Shown piece after piece: positions 1 to 8,728 of a stretch of 64,000 nt of DNA (position 1 is its first letter; the number at the start of each line of letters is the position of its first letter). Origin of the DNA: an uncultured Amylibacter sp. (GTDB lineage: Bacteria; Pseudomonadota; Alphaproteobacteria; Rhodobacterales; Rhodobacteraceae); the NCBI GenBank assembly GCA_959347425.1, contig OY365741.1, positions 806,001 through 870,000 of the forward strand, written 5' to 3'. Position numbers and translations under genes: made by a program. Under the pieces are notes generated by a model, which ran no database searches, was not told the origin of the DNA, and saw only the letters and a list, made by a program, of their open reading frames with translations.

Positions 1-769
1 GTGCGTAAAGCACCCCTGCAACACCCGCCACCGCCGCGGCTATGCCAAACATAATGGTAAAACGCCGATTGATATTAATCCCCAACAGCCCAACAGTTTC
101 GCGGTCTGCCATGCCAGCGCGCACAACCATGCCAAAGGTAGTATATCGCAAAAACGAAAATATCCCCGCGATAATCGCCACGGCAGAGGCAAAATAAATC
201 AACCGCCAATAGGGGTAAATAATCGCATTAACGGGCGCACCAATCAGCACGCCAAAATCAAAAGAGCCGACAAACTGGTCAGGCGCGGGTGTAGGAATCG
301 GGTTCGCGCCATAAAACGCTTTGATAATTTCTTGGACAACAATCGCCAGCCCAAAGGTCACCAGAATCTGGTCAGAATGCGGGCGGTTGTAAAAATGTTT
401 AATCAGCCCGCGTTCCATAATAAACCCGATTAAAATCATCACGGGGATGGCGACTATAATCGCCAAAGGCACAGACCAATCAATTAACACAGCCCCGATG
501 GATTCGCCAAACCAATCCATAACATAGGGGGTTTTCACCTTTAATGGGTTGCCCAGAAAATCCAATCGGGTTGGGTCAAGGGCTACCTTTGATACATTTA
601 ATAACGCTTGTACCGATACCGCACAAAACGCGCCGAGCATGAACAACGCGCCGTGGGCGAAATTAACCACGCCCAGCGTGCCGAAAATCAGCGTGAGACC
701 AAGGGCAATCAGTGCATAGGCACTGCCTTTATCCAAGCCGTTTAGGATTTGTAATAATACCTGTTCCAT
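1..769 (-). CDS. Branched-chain amino-acid type ABC transporter permease (LivH/UrtB-like), partial
   Basis: This is the inner-membrane permease subunit of a HAAT-family ABC importer, and its 3' end lies beyond the window. The ATG is at 769-767. About 256 codons are visible. The N-terminus carries the family signature NFAHGALFMLGAF around residues 30-42, followed by several hydrophobic membrane segments. It lies downstream of a periplasmic binding-protein gene on the same strand, but a strong hairpin with a T-run separates the two, so expression of the permease may depend on read-through or its own promoter. The substrate could be branched-chain amino acids, an amide or urea; the sequence alone does not decide. 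The family is sure, the substrate is not. Confidence 0.88.
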   Translation of the reverse strand, partial: MEQVLLQILNGLDKGSAYALIALGLTLIFGTLGVVNFAHGALFMLGAFCAVSVQALLNVSKVALDPTRLDFLGNPLKVKTPYVMDWFGESIGAVLIDWSVPLAIIVAIPVMILIGFIMERGLIKHFYNRPHSDQILVTFGLAIVVQEIIKAFYGANPIPTPAPDQFVGSFDFGVLIGAPVNAIIYPYWRLIYFASAVAIIAGIFSFLRYTTFGMVVRAGMADRETVGLLGININRRFTIMFGIAAAVAGVAGVLYA

Positions 770-787
770 GAACCTGTCTATATGCTA

Positions 788-828
788 TAAAAAACAAAAA
801 AGCCACGCCAGCAAACCGCCAGCGTGGC
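788..828 (-). terminator. Rho-independent terminator-like hairpin after the binding-protein gene
   Basis: The arms GCCACGC (802-808) and GCGTGGC (822-828) form a 7-bp stem. Read on the minus strand it is followed at once by a T-rich tract (801-788). It sits 16 bases past the stop of the binding-protein gene and upstream of the permease gene. It may end most transcripts so that the binding protein is made in excess over the permease, a usual pattern in ABC operons. That role is inferred. Confidence 0.7.
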
Positions 829-843
829 CTTATATTAAAACGC

Positions 844-2181
844 TTACGCGCCTGGGTTACATTTACCCAATTCCCCACCCGCAAACATTGCGTGGTCGGC
901 AGGATATTCCACCTGCGCACGGGGTGTGACTTCCACCACTTCCAGAACGTCAAATTCGGAGGTCGGGTTTTCTTTGCCCTTCACAACCAAAACATCCTTA
1001 AAGCACTGATGGTCTTCGGCACGATACTCGGTTGGACCATTGCCCAAACCATCGAATGTAAAGCCTTCCAAGGCCTCCACAACACCGCATGGATTGAATG
1101 TGCCAGCCCGCTCGCACGCGTCAGCATACAGCAGAGTTTGACAATAAACCGTGTGTGCGGCCTGTGATGGGGGGAAACCGTACTTTTCGCCAAATGATTT
1201 GACGAAAGCTTTCGATCCCGCATCGGACAAAGACCAATGCCAGTTTGTAGAGCCAAAGATACCCTTCACATTTTCACCCGCACCCCGCGCCATAAGGCGA
1301 GAATACAACGGCACAACAATTTCAAAGTTTTTACCATTGACTTGCTTATCACGCAGACCGAACTGCACGGCAGAGGTCAATGAATTAACCATATTCCCGC
1401 CATAGTGATTCAGCACCAGCACATCCGCACCCGAATTCAAAACGGGGGCGATATACGAGCTAAAATCAGTCGTAGCCAAAGGCGTAAGAACGTTATTCAC
1501 GGTATTCCAGCCCTTTGCTTCGGTTGCTTGTTGAATAGATTCTTGTTGCGTCCAGCCCCAAGTATAATCCGCCGTCAAATGATAGGCGTTGCGGTCGGAA
1601 CCATAACGTGCCTCCAAAACGGGGGCAAGTGCCGCCCCTGACATATAGCCGTTAAAGAAATGGCGAAACCCGTTCGCTTTTTTATCTTTACCAGTGGTAT
1701 CATTGGAATGGGTTAAACCCGCCATGAAAATCACCCCAGCCTCTTGACACAGACCCTGCACAGCAATCGCCACACCAGAAGAAGACCCGCCAGTAATCAT
1801 AACCGCCCCGTCCTTTTCAATCATGGATTTTGCTGACGCACGTGCCGCATCGGATTTGGTTTGCGTGTCACCCGTAACGAATTCCACTTTTTTACCCAAG
1901 ATGCCGTTGCCCTTCAGGGTTTTGGATGAAAAGGTATTCATCATACCGCCATCGCCACCACCATTCAGGTGTTCAACCGCCAACTGATAGGCGCGAAGTT
2001 CGTCCGCACCCTCATCCGCATAGGGACCAGTTTGTGGCACATTAAAGCCGAGCGTAACCGAACTGCCAGAAGGCTCGTTCGTATATGCGTTGGCAGGTTT
2101 CGTAAGAACGGTAGGCATCGCCAAACCAGCACCTAGAACGGCACCTGTTTTGATAACTCCCCGTCGTGTAAAATTAGACAT
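844..2181 (-). CDS. Tat-exported ABC transporter substrate-binding protein (LivJ/LivK-like)
   Basis: This is the periplasmic receptor of a HAAT-type importer, about 445 residues. I chose the ATG at 2181 because AGGAGAAA lies just upstream and because the protein then starts with a clear twin-arginine signal (TRRGVIKTG near residue 5, then a hydrophobic stretch and a likely cut after ANA near residue 32). The reading frame stays open upstream to 2307, but that part does not look like a signal sequence. The body is a type-1 periplasmic binding fold with the GGSSSGVAIAV and ADYTWGW segments seen in LivK-like receptors. The adjacent permease gene supports the role. The ligand is unknown. Confidence 0.88.
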   Translation of the reverse strand: MSNFTRRGVIKTGAVLGAGLAMPTVLTKPANAYTNEPSGSSVTLGFNVPQTGPYADEGADELRAYQLAVEHLNGGGDGGMMNTFSSKTLKGNGILGKKVEFVTGDTQTKSDAARASAKSMIEKDGAVMITGGSSSGVAIAVQGLCQEAGVIFMAGLTHSNDTTGKDKKANGFRHFFNGYMSGAALAPVLEARYGSDRNAYHLTADYTWGWTQQESIQQATEAKGWNTVNNVLTPLATTDFSSYIAPVLNSGADVLVLNHYGGNMVNSLTSAVQFGLRDKQVNGKNFEIVVPLYSRLMARGAGENVKGIFGSTNWHWSLSDAGSKAFVKSFGEKYGFPPSQAAHTVYCQTLLYADACERAGTFNPCGVVEALEGFTFDGLGNGPTEYRAEDHQCFKDVLVVKGKENPTSEFDVLEVVEVTPRAQVEYPADHAMFAGGELGKCNPGA

Positions 2182-2249
2182 TAGTGTTTCTCCTGTTAAA
2201 CCGCCCGAAAAGGCGGGTCTTTTATTTACGTTATGATGTAAGGTTTTGC

Positions 2250-2276
2250 GAATCTTTGCGAATCGTTTTGCGAATC
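2250..2276. promoter_or_regulatory. Three phased GANTC sites in the leader of the binding-protein gene
   Basis: GAATC occurs at 2250-2254, 2260-2264 and 2272-2276, each within the word GCGAATC, so the sites are spaced 10 and 12 bp, roughly one helical turn apart. GANTC is the target of the alphaproteobacterial cell-cycle methylase CcrM. The cluster lies in the 5' leader, about 70-95 bases upstream of the chosen ATG, and a GC hairpin (2203-2219) lies between it and the ribosome binding site. A regulatory role is inferred only from density and phasing. Confidence 0.35.
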
Positions 2277-2457
2277 GGGGCAAAGCCTTTACACCGTGAA
2301 ATGGCAAGTTTGCCTATAACGCGGGTAAAGTCAAGACGGATTGTTTTGCAATTGTATTAATATCGTGTAAAATTGTGTAATAAATTACAATAAATTCTGT
2401 AAATCTGTAAAATTTGTAAAAATTATGTGATTAATAAAACACGGCTATAAAACCCGC

Positions 2458-3558
2458 CTAATCAAAAATAACCACATTACGCTGACATTTGCCGATTCGC
2501 GTATCGGCTATCGCCTCGTTAATCTGGGCAAATCCATAGCGGTTGGTAATCAACTCATCCAGTTTCAACCGCCCTTGGTCATAAAGCGACAATAGCATGG
2601 GGATATCGCGTTTCAATACCGTCTCTCCCATTCGCGAACCACGCAAAACTTGGCTGGAAAACACGATGTTAATCGGCTCGTAATTCGCCTTTGCGCCAAC
2701 GGGCGGCATGCCAACCATCACCATCTCGCCACCCCGTGCCAGCAAATCAGGGGCGGTATCAAACACGGCTATCGCGCCCGTGGTGACAAAGACATAATCC
2801 GCCCCGCCTTGCGTTAGGGTATGGATTTTATCGGTTAAATCTTTGCCCGCAAGCACGGTATCGGTCGCGCCGAAATCCATCGCACAATCCAGTTTATCGC
2901 AGGCAACATCCACGGCAATAATCTGCCTTGCACCCGCAATCCGTGCGCCTTGGATTGTATTCAAGCCAACCCCGCCCGCGCCAATAACCACGACAGACGC
3001 ACCACTGCGCATCTTGGCGGAATTCACCACCGCGCCAAAACCCGTGATGACTCCACATGATAAGAGTGCGGCAACTTCCATAGGCAAGGCATCGGGGATA
3101 AGGTGGATTTGGCTTTGGTCAACGATGACTTCCTCAGCAAAAGCCGCCACCGCCATGCCGTGTTCCAGTTTTTCACCCGATTTCGTCTGTAAGGGCGAAT
3201 CGGCTAGGCGGTCATAATCGGTGCTACATGCGGTCGGCTGTCCTTGCGTGCAAGGGCAACACTGCCCGCAAGAGCGAATCAGGGTGACGATAACGCGGTC
3301 GTTCGTGGCAAACCCCGCAACCCCGCCGCCCGTTTCCATAACAACCCCAGCGGCTTCGTGTCCATAAACCGCAGGCAAATGCCCGCCAAACATACCGTCT
3401 ATAAAGGCAATATCGGAATGGCAAATCGCGCAGGCTTTTATTTTTATCCGCACCTGCCCGGATGAGACGGGGGCTAGGATAGCCTCCTCTATCGTAAGGG
3501 GGGCTTTGAATTGGCGACAAATCGCGGCTTTTATCGGGGTTTTTATGGGGGTGTTCAT
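2458..3558 (-). CDS. Zinc-dependent alcohol dehydrogenase (class III-like MDR family)
   Basis: This is a cytosolic NAD(P)-dependent medium-chain dehydrogenase of 366 residues. Catalytic zinc ligands are visible at Cys46 (AICHSD), His67 (GHE) and Cys168. The structural zinc site has four cysteines at 97, 100, 103 and 111, the same spacing as in horse liver alcohol dehydrogenase. The Rossmann motif GAGGVG lies at 193-198. The long form with this cysteine set fits the class III/glutathione-dependent formaldehyde dehydrogenase branch or related aryl/allyl alcohol dehydrogenases. The gene stands alone between an importer and sucCD, so context does not settle the substrate. Confidence 0.85.
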   Translation of the reverse strand: MNTPIKTPIKAAICRQFKAPLTIEEAILAPVSSGQVRIKIKACAICHSDIAFIDGMFGGHLPAVYGHEAAGVVMETGGGVAGFATNDRVIVTLIRSCGQCCPCTQGQPTACSTDYDRLADSPLQTKSGEKLEHGMAVAAFAEEVIVDQSQIHLIPDALPMEVAALLSCGVITGFGAVVNSAKMRSGASVVVIGAGGVGLNTIQGARIAGARQIIAVDVACDKLDCAMDFGATDTVLAGKDLTDKIHTLTQGGADYVFVTTGAIAVFDTAPDLLARGGEMVMVGMPPVGAKANYEPINIVFSSQVLRGSRMGETVLKRDIPMLLSLYDQGRLKLDELITNRYGFAQINEAIADTRIGKCQRNVVIFD

Positions 3559-3696
3559 AACAGTATCCTTTTTTATTTTGCCACACTATAACAGATTACG
3601 CGGGTTTGTATAGTTTAGAATTATCGCACTGGTCATTTTCATAAAAATCATTTACAGTCGGGCAAAACCACAATAAATGCACAATAAGGGCAGACC

Positions 3697-4887
3697 ATGA
3701 ACATCCACGAATACCAAGCAAAACGTATCCTAAAGGGCTATGGCGCACCTGTTGTCAAAGGCGTGGCTATCACCGATATAACCCGCGTGGCAAGCGCGAT
3801 AGCGTCCTTGCCCGGCCCCGTTTGGGTGGTCAAAAGCCAAATCCACGCGGGCGGACGCGGCAAGGGACATTTCAAAGATTTACCAGATGCCAAAGGCGGA
3901 GTCCGCGTGTGTTTCAGCGCACAGGAAGCCGAACAGAACGCCAAGGAAATGTTTGGGCGCACGCTCATCACCAAACAAACCGGGGCGCAAGGCAAGCAAG
4001 TCAATCGGCTTTATATCGAGGATGGCGCGGATATTGAAGACGAATTGTACCTGTCCATTCTGGTTGATCGCGCCACGGCGCAGGTTAGTTTCATCGTCTC
4101 CCGCGCCGGTGGTATGGATATTGAAACGGTTGCCGAGGAAACCCCCGACCGCGTGAAAACCATAGCCATAACCGCCAGCATAGGCTGTCAGGATAAACAG
4201 GGCGAACAAATCGCCGATGCCTTGGGTTTGCAGGGCGATACCAGAGCGCAAGGTGTGGAATTGTTCAAATTGCTGTATTGTGCTTTTACCGAAAAGGACA
4301 TGTCGCTGTTGGAAATAAACCCGTTAATCGTCACTAAATCGGGCGATATTAAGGTACTGGACGCAAAGATGTCTTTTGACGGTAACGCGCTGTCTCGCAA
4401 TCCAGATATTGCCGAGCTGCGCGATGAAACCGAAGAAGACCCGAAAGAGATTGAAGCCTCGCGCCATGATCTTGCCTATATCGCTTTGGATGGTGAAATC
4501 GGCTGTATGGTGAATGGCGCGGGTTTGGCGATGGCAACGATGGATATTATCAAATTATACGGTGCTACGCCCGCGAATTTTCTGGATGTGGGCGGTGGGG
4601 CAACCCGTGAAAAGGTCACGGAGGCGTTTAAAATAATCACTTCTGACCCTAAAGTTAAGGGGATTCTGGTGAATATATTCGGTGGGATTATGCGGTGCGA
4701 TGTGATTGCAGAAGGCGTGGTCGCGGCGGTAAAAGACATTGGGCTGAAGGTGCCTCTGGTCGTACGATTGGAGGGCACGCGGGTGGCACAGGGTAAAGAA
4801 ATAATGAACAAAAGCGGGCTGAACCTTATCGCCGCCGATGATTTAGATGACGCGGCGCAAAAAATTGTCCGTGCGGTAAAGGGGTAG
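3697..4887 (+). CDS. sucC: Succinyl-CoA synthetase (ADP/GDP-forming) beta subunit
   Basis: This TCA-cycle enzyme subunit contributes the nucleotide-binding part of the reaction succinyl-CoA + ADP + Pi to succinate + ATP + CoA. It has 396 residues, close to the usual size. The N-terminus MNIHEYQAK and an ATP-grasp domain with [14 protein letters not shown] are followed by the C-terminal ligase domain with FLDVGGGA and [10 protein letters not shown]. The [10 protein letters not shown] segment and the overall similarity favour SucC over the related malate-CoA ligase MtkA. The stop is 3 bases before the sucD ATG, so the two are translated as a pair. No sucAB or mdh is nearby. Confidence 0.95.
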   Translation: MNIHEYQAKRILKGYGAPVVKGVAITDITRVASAIASLPGPVWVVKSQIHAGGRGKGHFKDLPDAKGGVRVCFSAQEAEQNAKEMFGRTLITKQTGAQGKQVNRLYIEDGADIEDELYLSILVDRATAQVSFIVSRAGGMDIETVAEETPDRVKTIAITASIGCQDKQGEQIADALGLQGDTRAQGVELFKLLYCAFTEKDMSLLEINPLIVTKSGDIKVLDAKMSFDGNALSRNPDIAELRDETEEDPKEIEASRHDLAYIALDGEIGCMVNGAGLAMATMDIIKLYGATPANFLDVGGGATREKVTEAFKIITSDPKVKGILVNIFGGIMRCDVIAEGVVAAVKDIGLKVPLVVRLEGTRVAQGKEIMNKSGLNLIAADDLDDAAQKIVRAVKG

Positions 4888-4890
4888 AAC

Positions 4891-5790
4891 ATGTCGATTC
4901 TTATTGATAAAAACACAAAAATAATCGTGCAGGGGTTGACCGGTAAAACTGGCACTTTCCACACGGAACAGGCTTTGGCATATCACGCCACGCAAATGGT
5001 CGCAGGGGTGCATCCTAAAAAAGGGGGCAGCGATTGGCAGGGTGCGGGCGGGGAAATCTTGCCGATTTACGCGACTGTGGCAGAGGCAGCAAGCGCGACT
5101 GGTGCGACCGCCAGCGTTATTTATGTCCCGCCTTTGGGCGCGGCCGCGGCGATTGAAGAGGCAATAGACGCAGGGATTTCCCTGATTACCTGTATTACCG
5201 AAGGTATCCCCATCCAAGATATGGTGCGGGTAAAGGAACGTTTGCAAGGCTCTGGCTCGCGCCTGATTGGGCCGAATTGCCCGGGAGTGATGACCCCTGA
5301 TGAATGCAAAATCGGCATTATGCCTGGGGCTATTTTTAAAAAAGGCTCGGTTGGGGTGTTGTCGCGGTCTGGGACTTTGACCTATGAAGCGGTGTATCAA
5401 ACGACGGTTAGCGGGCTGGGGCAATCCTCTGCCATTGGTATTGGCGGCGATCCTGTGAAGGGGACGGAATTTATCGATATTTTGGAATTGTTTTTGGCGG
5501 ATGAGGACACGCAATCCATCATTATGATTGGGGAAATCGGTGGCGGAGCGGAAGAGGACGCGGCACAGTTTTTAATAGACGAGGCCAAACGCGGGCGGTC
5601 AAAACCAACCGTGGGGTTTGTTGCGGGGCGGACGGCTCCGCCAGGGCGAACTATGGGACATGCGGGCGCGGTTATATCGGGTGGCAAAGGCGGGGCGGAC
5701 GATAAAATCGCGGCATTAGAGGATGCGGGGGTGCGTATCGCACCCTCCCCCGCGAAATTGGGTGAGACTCTGGTTGCCCTGTTGGGTTAA
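4891..5790 (+). CDS. sucD: Succinyl-CoA synthetase alpha subunit
   Basis: This is the CoA-binding, phosphohistidine-carrying subunit that pairs with SucC, 299 residues. The CoA-binding Rossmann domain is N-terminal ([12 protein letters not shown] near residue 13). GPNCPGV lies near 127-133, and the active-site histidine is His257 within [10 protein letters not shown]. It starts 3 bases after sucC and forms an operon with it. The last codons and stop (VALLG then TAA) are followed closely by a small membrane-protein gene on the same strand, probably co-transcribed. Confidence 0.95.
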   Translation: MSILIDKNTKIIVQGLTGKTGTFHTEQALAYHATQMVAGVHPKKGGSDWQGAGGEILPIYATVAEAASATGATASVIYVPPLGAAAAIEEAIDAGISLITCITEGIPIQDMVRVKERLQGSGSRLIGPNCPGVMTPDECKIGIMPGAIFKKGSVGVLSRSGTLTYEAVYQTTVSGLGQSSAIGIGGDPVKGTEFIDILELFLADEDTQSIIMIGEIGGGAEEDAAQFLIDEAKRGRSKPTVGFVAGRTAPPGRTMGHAGAVISGGKGGADDKIAALEDAGVRIAPSPAKLGETLVALLG

Positions 5791-5806
5791 TTTTAGGGGG
5801 TATAAA

Positions 5807-6070
5807 ATGGCTATGCTTATGATGATAGGGTTATTTGTTTTTATCGGCGCGGGGCTGGGGTTTGTCGGCACGCGGATGATGGGGATGAATACCGATGTTC
5901 TAACCACTATGGGTTTGGGGATTTTGGGCGCGGTTGCTGGGTTTTTTATTATCCCGTATTTGTTGCGGACTCTGGTGATTTTCCCTTTGCCTGTGAGCAT
6001 TGGGCTGGGCAGTGTTATCGGGGTTTTGCTGATAATCTGGGGCTATAAGGTTTTGTTTCATAAGAAGTGA
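5807..6070 (+). CDS. Small membrane protein resembling the GlsB/YeaQ/YmgE family
   Basis: This is an 87-residue, very hydrophobic protein. I took the ATG at 5807, which follows a GGGGG stretch 6-11 bases upstream. The open frame extends upstream inside sucD and is not needed. Three membrane segments are visible (about residues 2-22, 32-53 and 60-80). The glycine pattern GLGFVGTRMMGM followed by GLGILGAVAGFFI resembles transglycosylase-associated GlsB/YeaQ-type stress membrane proteins, but the match is only by eye. It follows sucD by 16 bases. Function unknown. Confidence 0.6.
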   Translation: MAMLMMIGLFVFIGAGLGFVGTRMMGMNTDVLTTMGLGILGAVAGFFIIPYLLRTLVIFPLPVSIGLGSVIGVLLIIWGYKVLFHKK

Positions 6071-6085
6071 TTGTGGCTATTTTTA

Positions 6086-6315
6086 GCCCTGCGGGTCTTC
6101 GTCATCGCTTGCGCGAGTGCCGACCAGCGTGGTCTTTTGTGCGTAGCCCCCACTTCGTGGGAGCATGCCAAAAGCCCTTTGGTTACAAGACGATAGGTTC
6201 TCTATAAATTTACTATGGTCTGTCTTTGCATTTAGGCACAAATTAACAATTAACGATTTTTTGCCACTTCTTGACTGGTCGGCATTTCGAAGAAATGACG
6301 AAGACCCGTAAGGGC
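6086..6315. mobile_element. MITE-like element with imperfect 20-bp terminal inverted repeats, copy 1
   Basis: The left end GCCCTGCGGGTCTTCGTCAT (6086-6105) is repeated in inverted form at 6295-6315. The interior has no credible gene and is built of small palindromes, for example CCCCCAC-ttc-GTGGGAG and CATTTCGAAGAAATG. About 125 bp of the interior (the segment ending in AAGACGATAG then CTATAAATTTA) recurs at 57547-57668 in the opposite orientation and, with an insertion, at 50367-50570. Repetition plus terminal repeats suggests a miniature non-autonomous element. No transposase for it is in the window. Confidence 0.55.
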
Positions 6316-6727
6316 ATTCATTATTATTCTAGAGCAGACCTAATAATCTAGGAAACGACCGCCCAAAGGGTGGTCGCGCGCACCCTCACCCCCACGGGTG
6401 CGCGTCAGCTTATCGGTTGTACTGGGTCAGAAGTATTAAAGAGTCGTTGGTGACGCAAAATCCCTTATACCTAGCTAACAAGACGCACACCCTTCGGGTT
6501 CGCGCGACCCGTGCCAAATATGACTAATGGTTATTTTATTTGAAAAGGCTTTGCCAAACATAACCAAAGGCTTTTGTGTATGGGCTTTTTCATGTTTTTA
6601 TTTCGGTCGGGCAGGTTCAACTGCCCTTATGAAAAAGCTCTATATGCACAAAAGCCCCCGCCCTCGCGTGGAGCTGGTCGGCATTGCGAATAGCATTCAT
6701 CACTAATCGCTAATCACTAATCACTAA
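6316..6727. repeat. Composite intergenic repeat block ending in CTAATCA heptamers
   Basis: This gene-free stretch holds several palindromic pieces. Hairpins built on GACCGCCC-aaa-GGGTGGTC and on CGCGCACCC/GGGTGCGCG lie at about 6358-6407. A long inverted repeat has arms 6569-6593 and 6629-6656. Its loop carries the 18-bp palindrome GGGCAGGTTCAACTGCCC (6609-6626), also found at 50395-50412 and 62238-62255. The right edge (about 6698-6728) is a heptamer array of CTAATCA/CTAATCG units abutting the stop of the LysE gene. I see no coding potential here. Confidence 0.55.
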
Positions 6728-7333
6728 TCAAAGATCCGCAACCACTATCAGCACAATAGAAAACAGCAACAACCCCGCCATCACCAGATTAAAAACCATC
6801 ACCTGCCAGTCGCCTTTTAACCAACGCACTATCGTGCTGCCAAACAGCCCCCAACCCGCAGACGACCCGCACCCCAACACCGCAAACATCCCAGAAATCA
6901 CCAAAGCAGAGCGCAACGGCGCATCGGGTGATACAAACTGGCTGGTCACGCTAATCGCCATCACCCACGCCTTTGGGTTAATCCATTGAAACGCCGCCGC
7001 CTGCAAAAACCCCCACGGTTTTTTATCGGTTTTCCCATCCAGATTGGGGGCAGAGGCAGTGGCTATCCGCCAACACAACCACAGCAAAATCACGATACCC
7101 GTCCAGCGTACGGCTTCGCGCAACACCCAGCTCTGCTGGAAAATCGCGCCCAAGCCAAAGGCTATCAGAAAGCTCATAATCGCAAAACCGAACGCCACGC
7201 CGACCATATGGGGCAGGCTCCGCCGAAACCCGAACCGCGCGGCCGACAGAGCAATCAGTGTATTATTCGGACCAGGAGTCCATAACGACACGATAACAAA
7301 CCCCAAGAGCGATATCAAATCAACGCTCATCAT
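6728..7333 (-). CDS. LysE-family translocator (amino-acid or metabolite exporter)
   Basis: This is a 201-residue inner-membrane exporter of the LysE/RhtB superfamily. The start at 7333 is the ATG embedded in the aroC stop (TGATG), giving one base of overlap and likely translational coupling; the longer open frame upstream lies inside aroC and is ignored. The N-terminal signature LWTPGPNNTLIALSAARFGFRRSLPHM (residues 16-42) is typical of the family. The later FQWINPKAW segment matches the second conserved loop. Five or six membrane segments are visible. The exported compound is unknown. Confidence 0.87.
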   Translation of the reverse strand: MMSVDLISLLGFVIVSLWTPGPNNTLIALSAARFGFRRSLPHMVGVAFGFAIMSFLIAFGLGAIFQQSWVLREAVRWTGIVILLWLCWRIATASAPNLDGKTDKKPWGFLQAAAFQWINPKAWVMAISVTSQFVSPDAPLRSALVISGMFAVLGCGSSAGWGLFGSTIVRWLKGDWQVMVFNLVMAGLLLFSIVLIVVADL

Positions 7334-8445
7334 CAGCCCCCGATTTTGCCGAAAGTATCGCCAACCGCACCGCCCATCTGGGCACGATGCCGCAAAATAT
7401 GATCCAGCAAAACACACGCCATCATAGCCTCGCCCACTGGCACGGCGCGAATCCCCACGCACGGGTCATGGCGACCTTTTGTGATAATTTGGCTAGCCTC
7501 ACCGCCAGCCGTAATCGTATCACGAGCGTGCAAAATGGACGAGGTCGGCTTGACGGCAAAGCGACAAATAATATCCTGCCCCGTGGAAATTCCACCCAAT
7601 ATCCCGCCCGCGTGGTTGGAGCGATAGGTTGGCGCACCATTTTTAAAATCAATCTCATCGGCGTTTTGCGTTCCTAATAACTCCGCCGCGCCGAAGCCCG
7701 CGCCGATTTCCACGCCTTTCACCGCGTTAATGGACATCATGGCCGCCGAAATATCCGTATCCAATTTGGCATAAATCGGCGCACCTAAACCCGCAGGAAA
7801 CCCTTGCGCGATAACCTCTATCACCGCGCCAACGCTGTTGCCATCCTTGCGTAGGGTGTTCAAATAATCTTCCCAATCCATCGCCGCCTTGGCATCTGGC
7901 ACCCAAAATGGATTTTGGTCAATCTGCGCCAAATCACGGGTTTCATTGATTTTATGCTCGCCCATCTGCACCATATACCCAAGAATCCGTGCCTCTGGCA
8001 ACATCGCCGATAACACCTTCCGCGCGACTCCACCCGCGGCAACTCGCGCCGCGGTTTCACGGGCAGAGCTTCGCCCGCCACCACGCGGATCGCGAATTCC
8101 GTACTTTTGCCAATAGGACAAATCCGCATGCCCAGGGCGGAATTTATCCGAAATATCGCCGTAGTCTTTGCTCCGCTGGTCAGTATTTTCAATCATTAAT
8201 TGAATCGGAGTCCCCGTGGTTTTACCCTGATAAACCCCCGATAAAATCTGCACCTTATCGGCTTCGCGCCTTTGGCTGGTGTGTTTGTTTTGCCCGGGTT
8301 TGCGTTTATCCAGCCACTGCTGAATATCGGTTTCATCCAAGGCTATATTGGGCGGACAGCCGTCAATAGTTGCGCCCAGCGCGGCACCATGGCTCTCCCC
8401 CCAGGTGGTAAAACGAAACAAATGACCGAAAGTATTGAATGACAT
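7333..8445 (-). CDS. aroC: Chorismate synthase
   Basis: This catalyses the last shikimate-pathway step, EPSP to chorismate, using reduced FMN. It has 370 residues, the usual bacterial length. Family signatures are visible: FTTWGESHG near residue 12, the [14 protein letters not shown] stretch near 103, and [17 protein letters not shown] near 121. Near the C-terminus [21 protein letters not shown] is also typical. It is followed by an overlapping LysE-type exporter gene, so the two form a small operon; whether the exporter handles aromatic compounds is a guess. Confidence 0.96.
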   Translation of the reverse strand: MSFNTFGHLFRFTTWGESHGAALGATIDGCPPNIALDETDIQQWLDKRKPGQNKHTSQRREADKVQILSGVYQGKTTGTPIQLMIENTDQRSKDYGDISDKFRPGHADLSYWQKYGIRDPRGGGRSSARETAARVAAGGVARKVLSAMLPEARILGYMVQMGEHKINETRDLAQIDQNPFWVPDAKAAMDWEDYLNTLRKDGNSVGAVIEVIAQGFPAGLGAPIYAKLDTDISAAMMSINAVKGVEIGAGFGAAELLGTQNADEIDFKNGAPTYRSNHAGGILGGISTGQDIICRFAVKPTSSILHARDTITAGGEASQIITKGRHDPCVGIRAVPVGEAMMACVLLDHILRHRAQMGGAVGDTFGKIGG

Positions 8446-8576
8446 AGCAGGGTTTCCTTAAAGGTTCTTATGCTCTCTTACCGTAAAAACACCCGCGTGG
8501 CAACGCATGGGCGGTATAAAAACGAAAATTAGGGTGATTTGGGCTTGCGTGCGGGGAAAAAAACGCTATGATGGGG

Positions 8577-8668
8577 GCAACCTCGGGGGGATTATTGCAA
8601 TCTGAGATGTGCCGCGTGCATAAACCCGTTGAACCTGAACCAGATTATACTGGCGTAGGAAAGGTTGC
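8577..8668 (+). promoter_or_regulatory. TPP riboswitch (THI element)
   Basis: The conserved aptamer parts are present in order: a closing stem GCAACCT (8577-8583) with AGGTTGC (8662-8668), the CTGAGATG box at 8602-8609, and the downstream signature GAACCTGAACCAGATTAT followed by ACTGGCGTAGG (8631-8659). This is the thiamine pyrophosphate class and sits directly upstream of the thiamine importer genes. No terminator hairpin with a T-run is seen between it and the thiB start (8729), so control is more likely at translation initiation. The segment CACCTTGT (8687-8694) could pair with the ribosome binding site ACAAAGGA; this part is inferred. Confidence 0.93.
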
Positions 8669-8728
8669 ATGAAATCGCTTTCAATCACCTTGTCTATTGC
8701 CTGTTTGCTTTATACAAAGGACGATGTG

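Noticed and set aside
844..2307. Longer binding-protein start at 2307
   Set aside because: The extra 42 residues precede a complete Tat signal and ribosome binding site at 2181; a Tat signal must be N-terminal.
3697..5790. Malate-CoA ligase (mtkAB) instead of sucCD
   Set aside because: The sequences follow SucC/SucD (for example [10 protein letters not shown] and GPNCPGV) and no serine-cycle genes are adjacent.
6071..6727. tRNA or other classic RNA gene in the repeat-rich gap after sucCD
   Set aside because: No cloverleaf, anticodon arm or CCA-like end could be built; the hairpins are explained by repeated palindromic elements.
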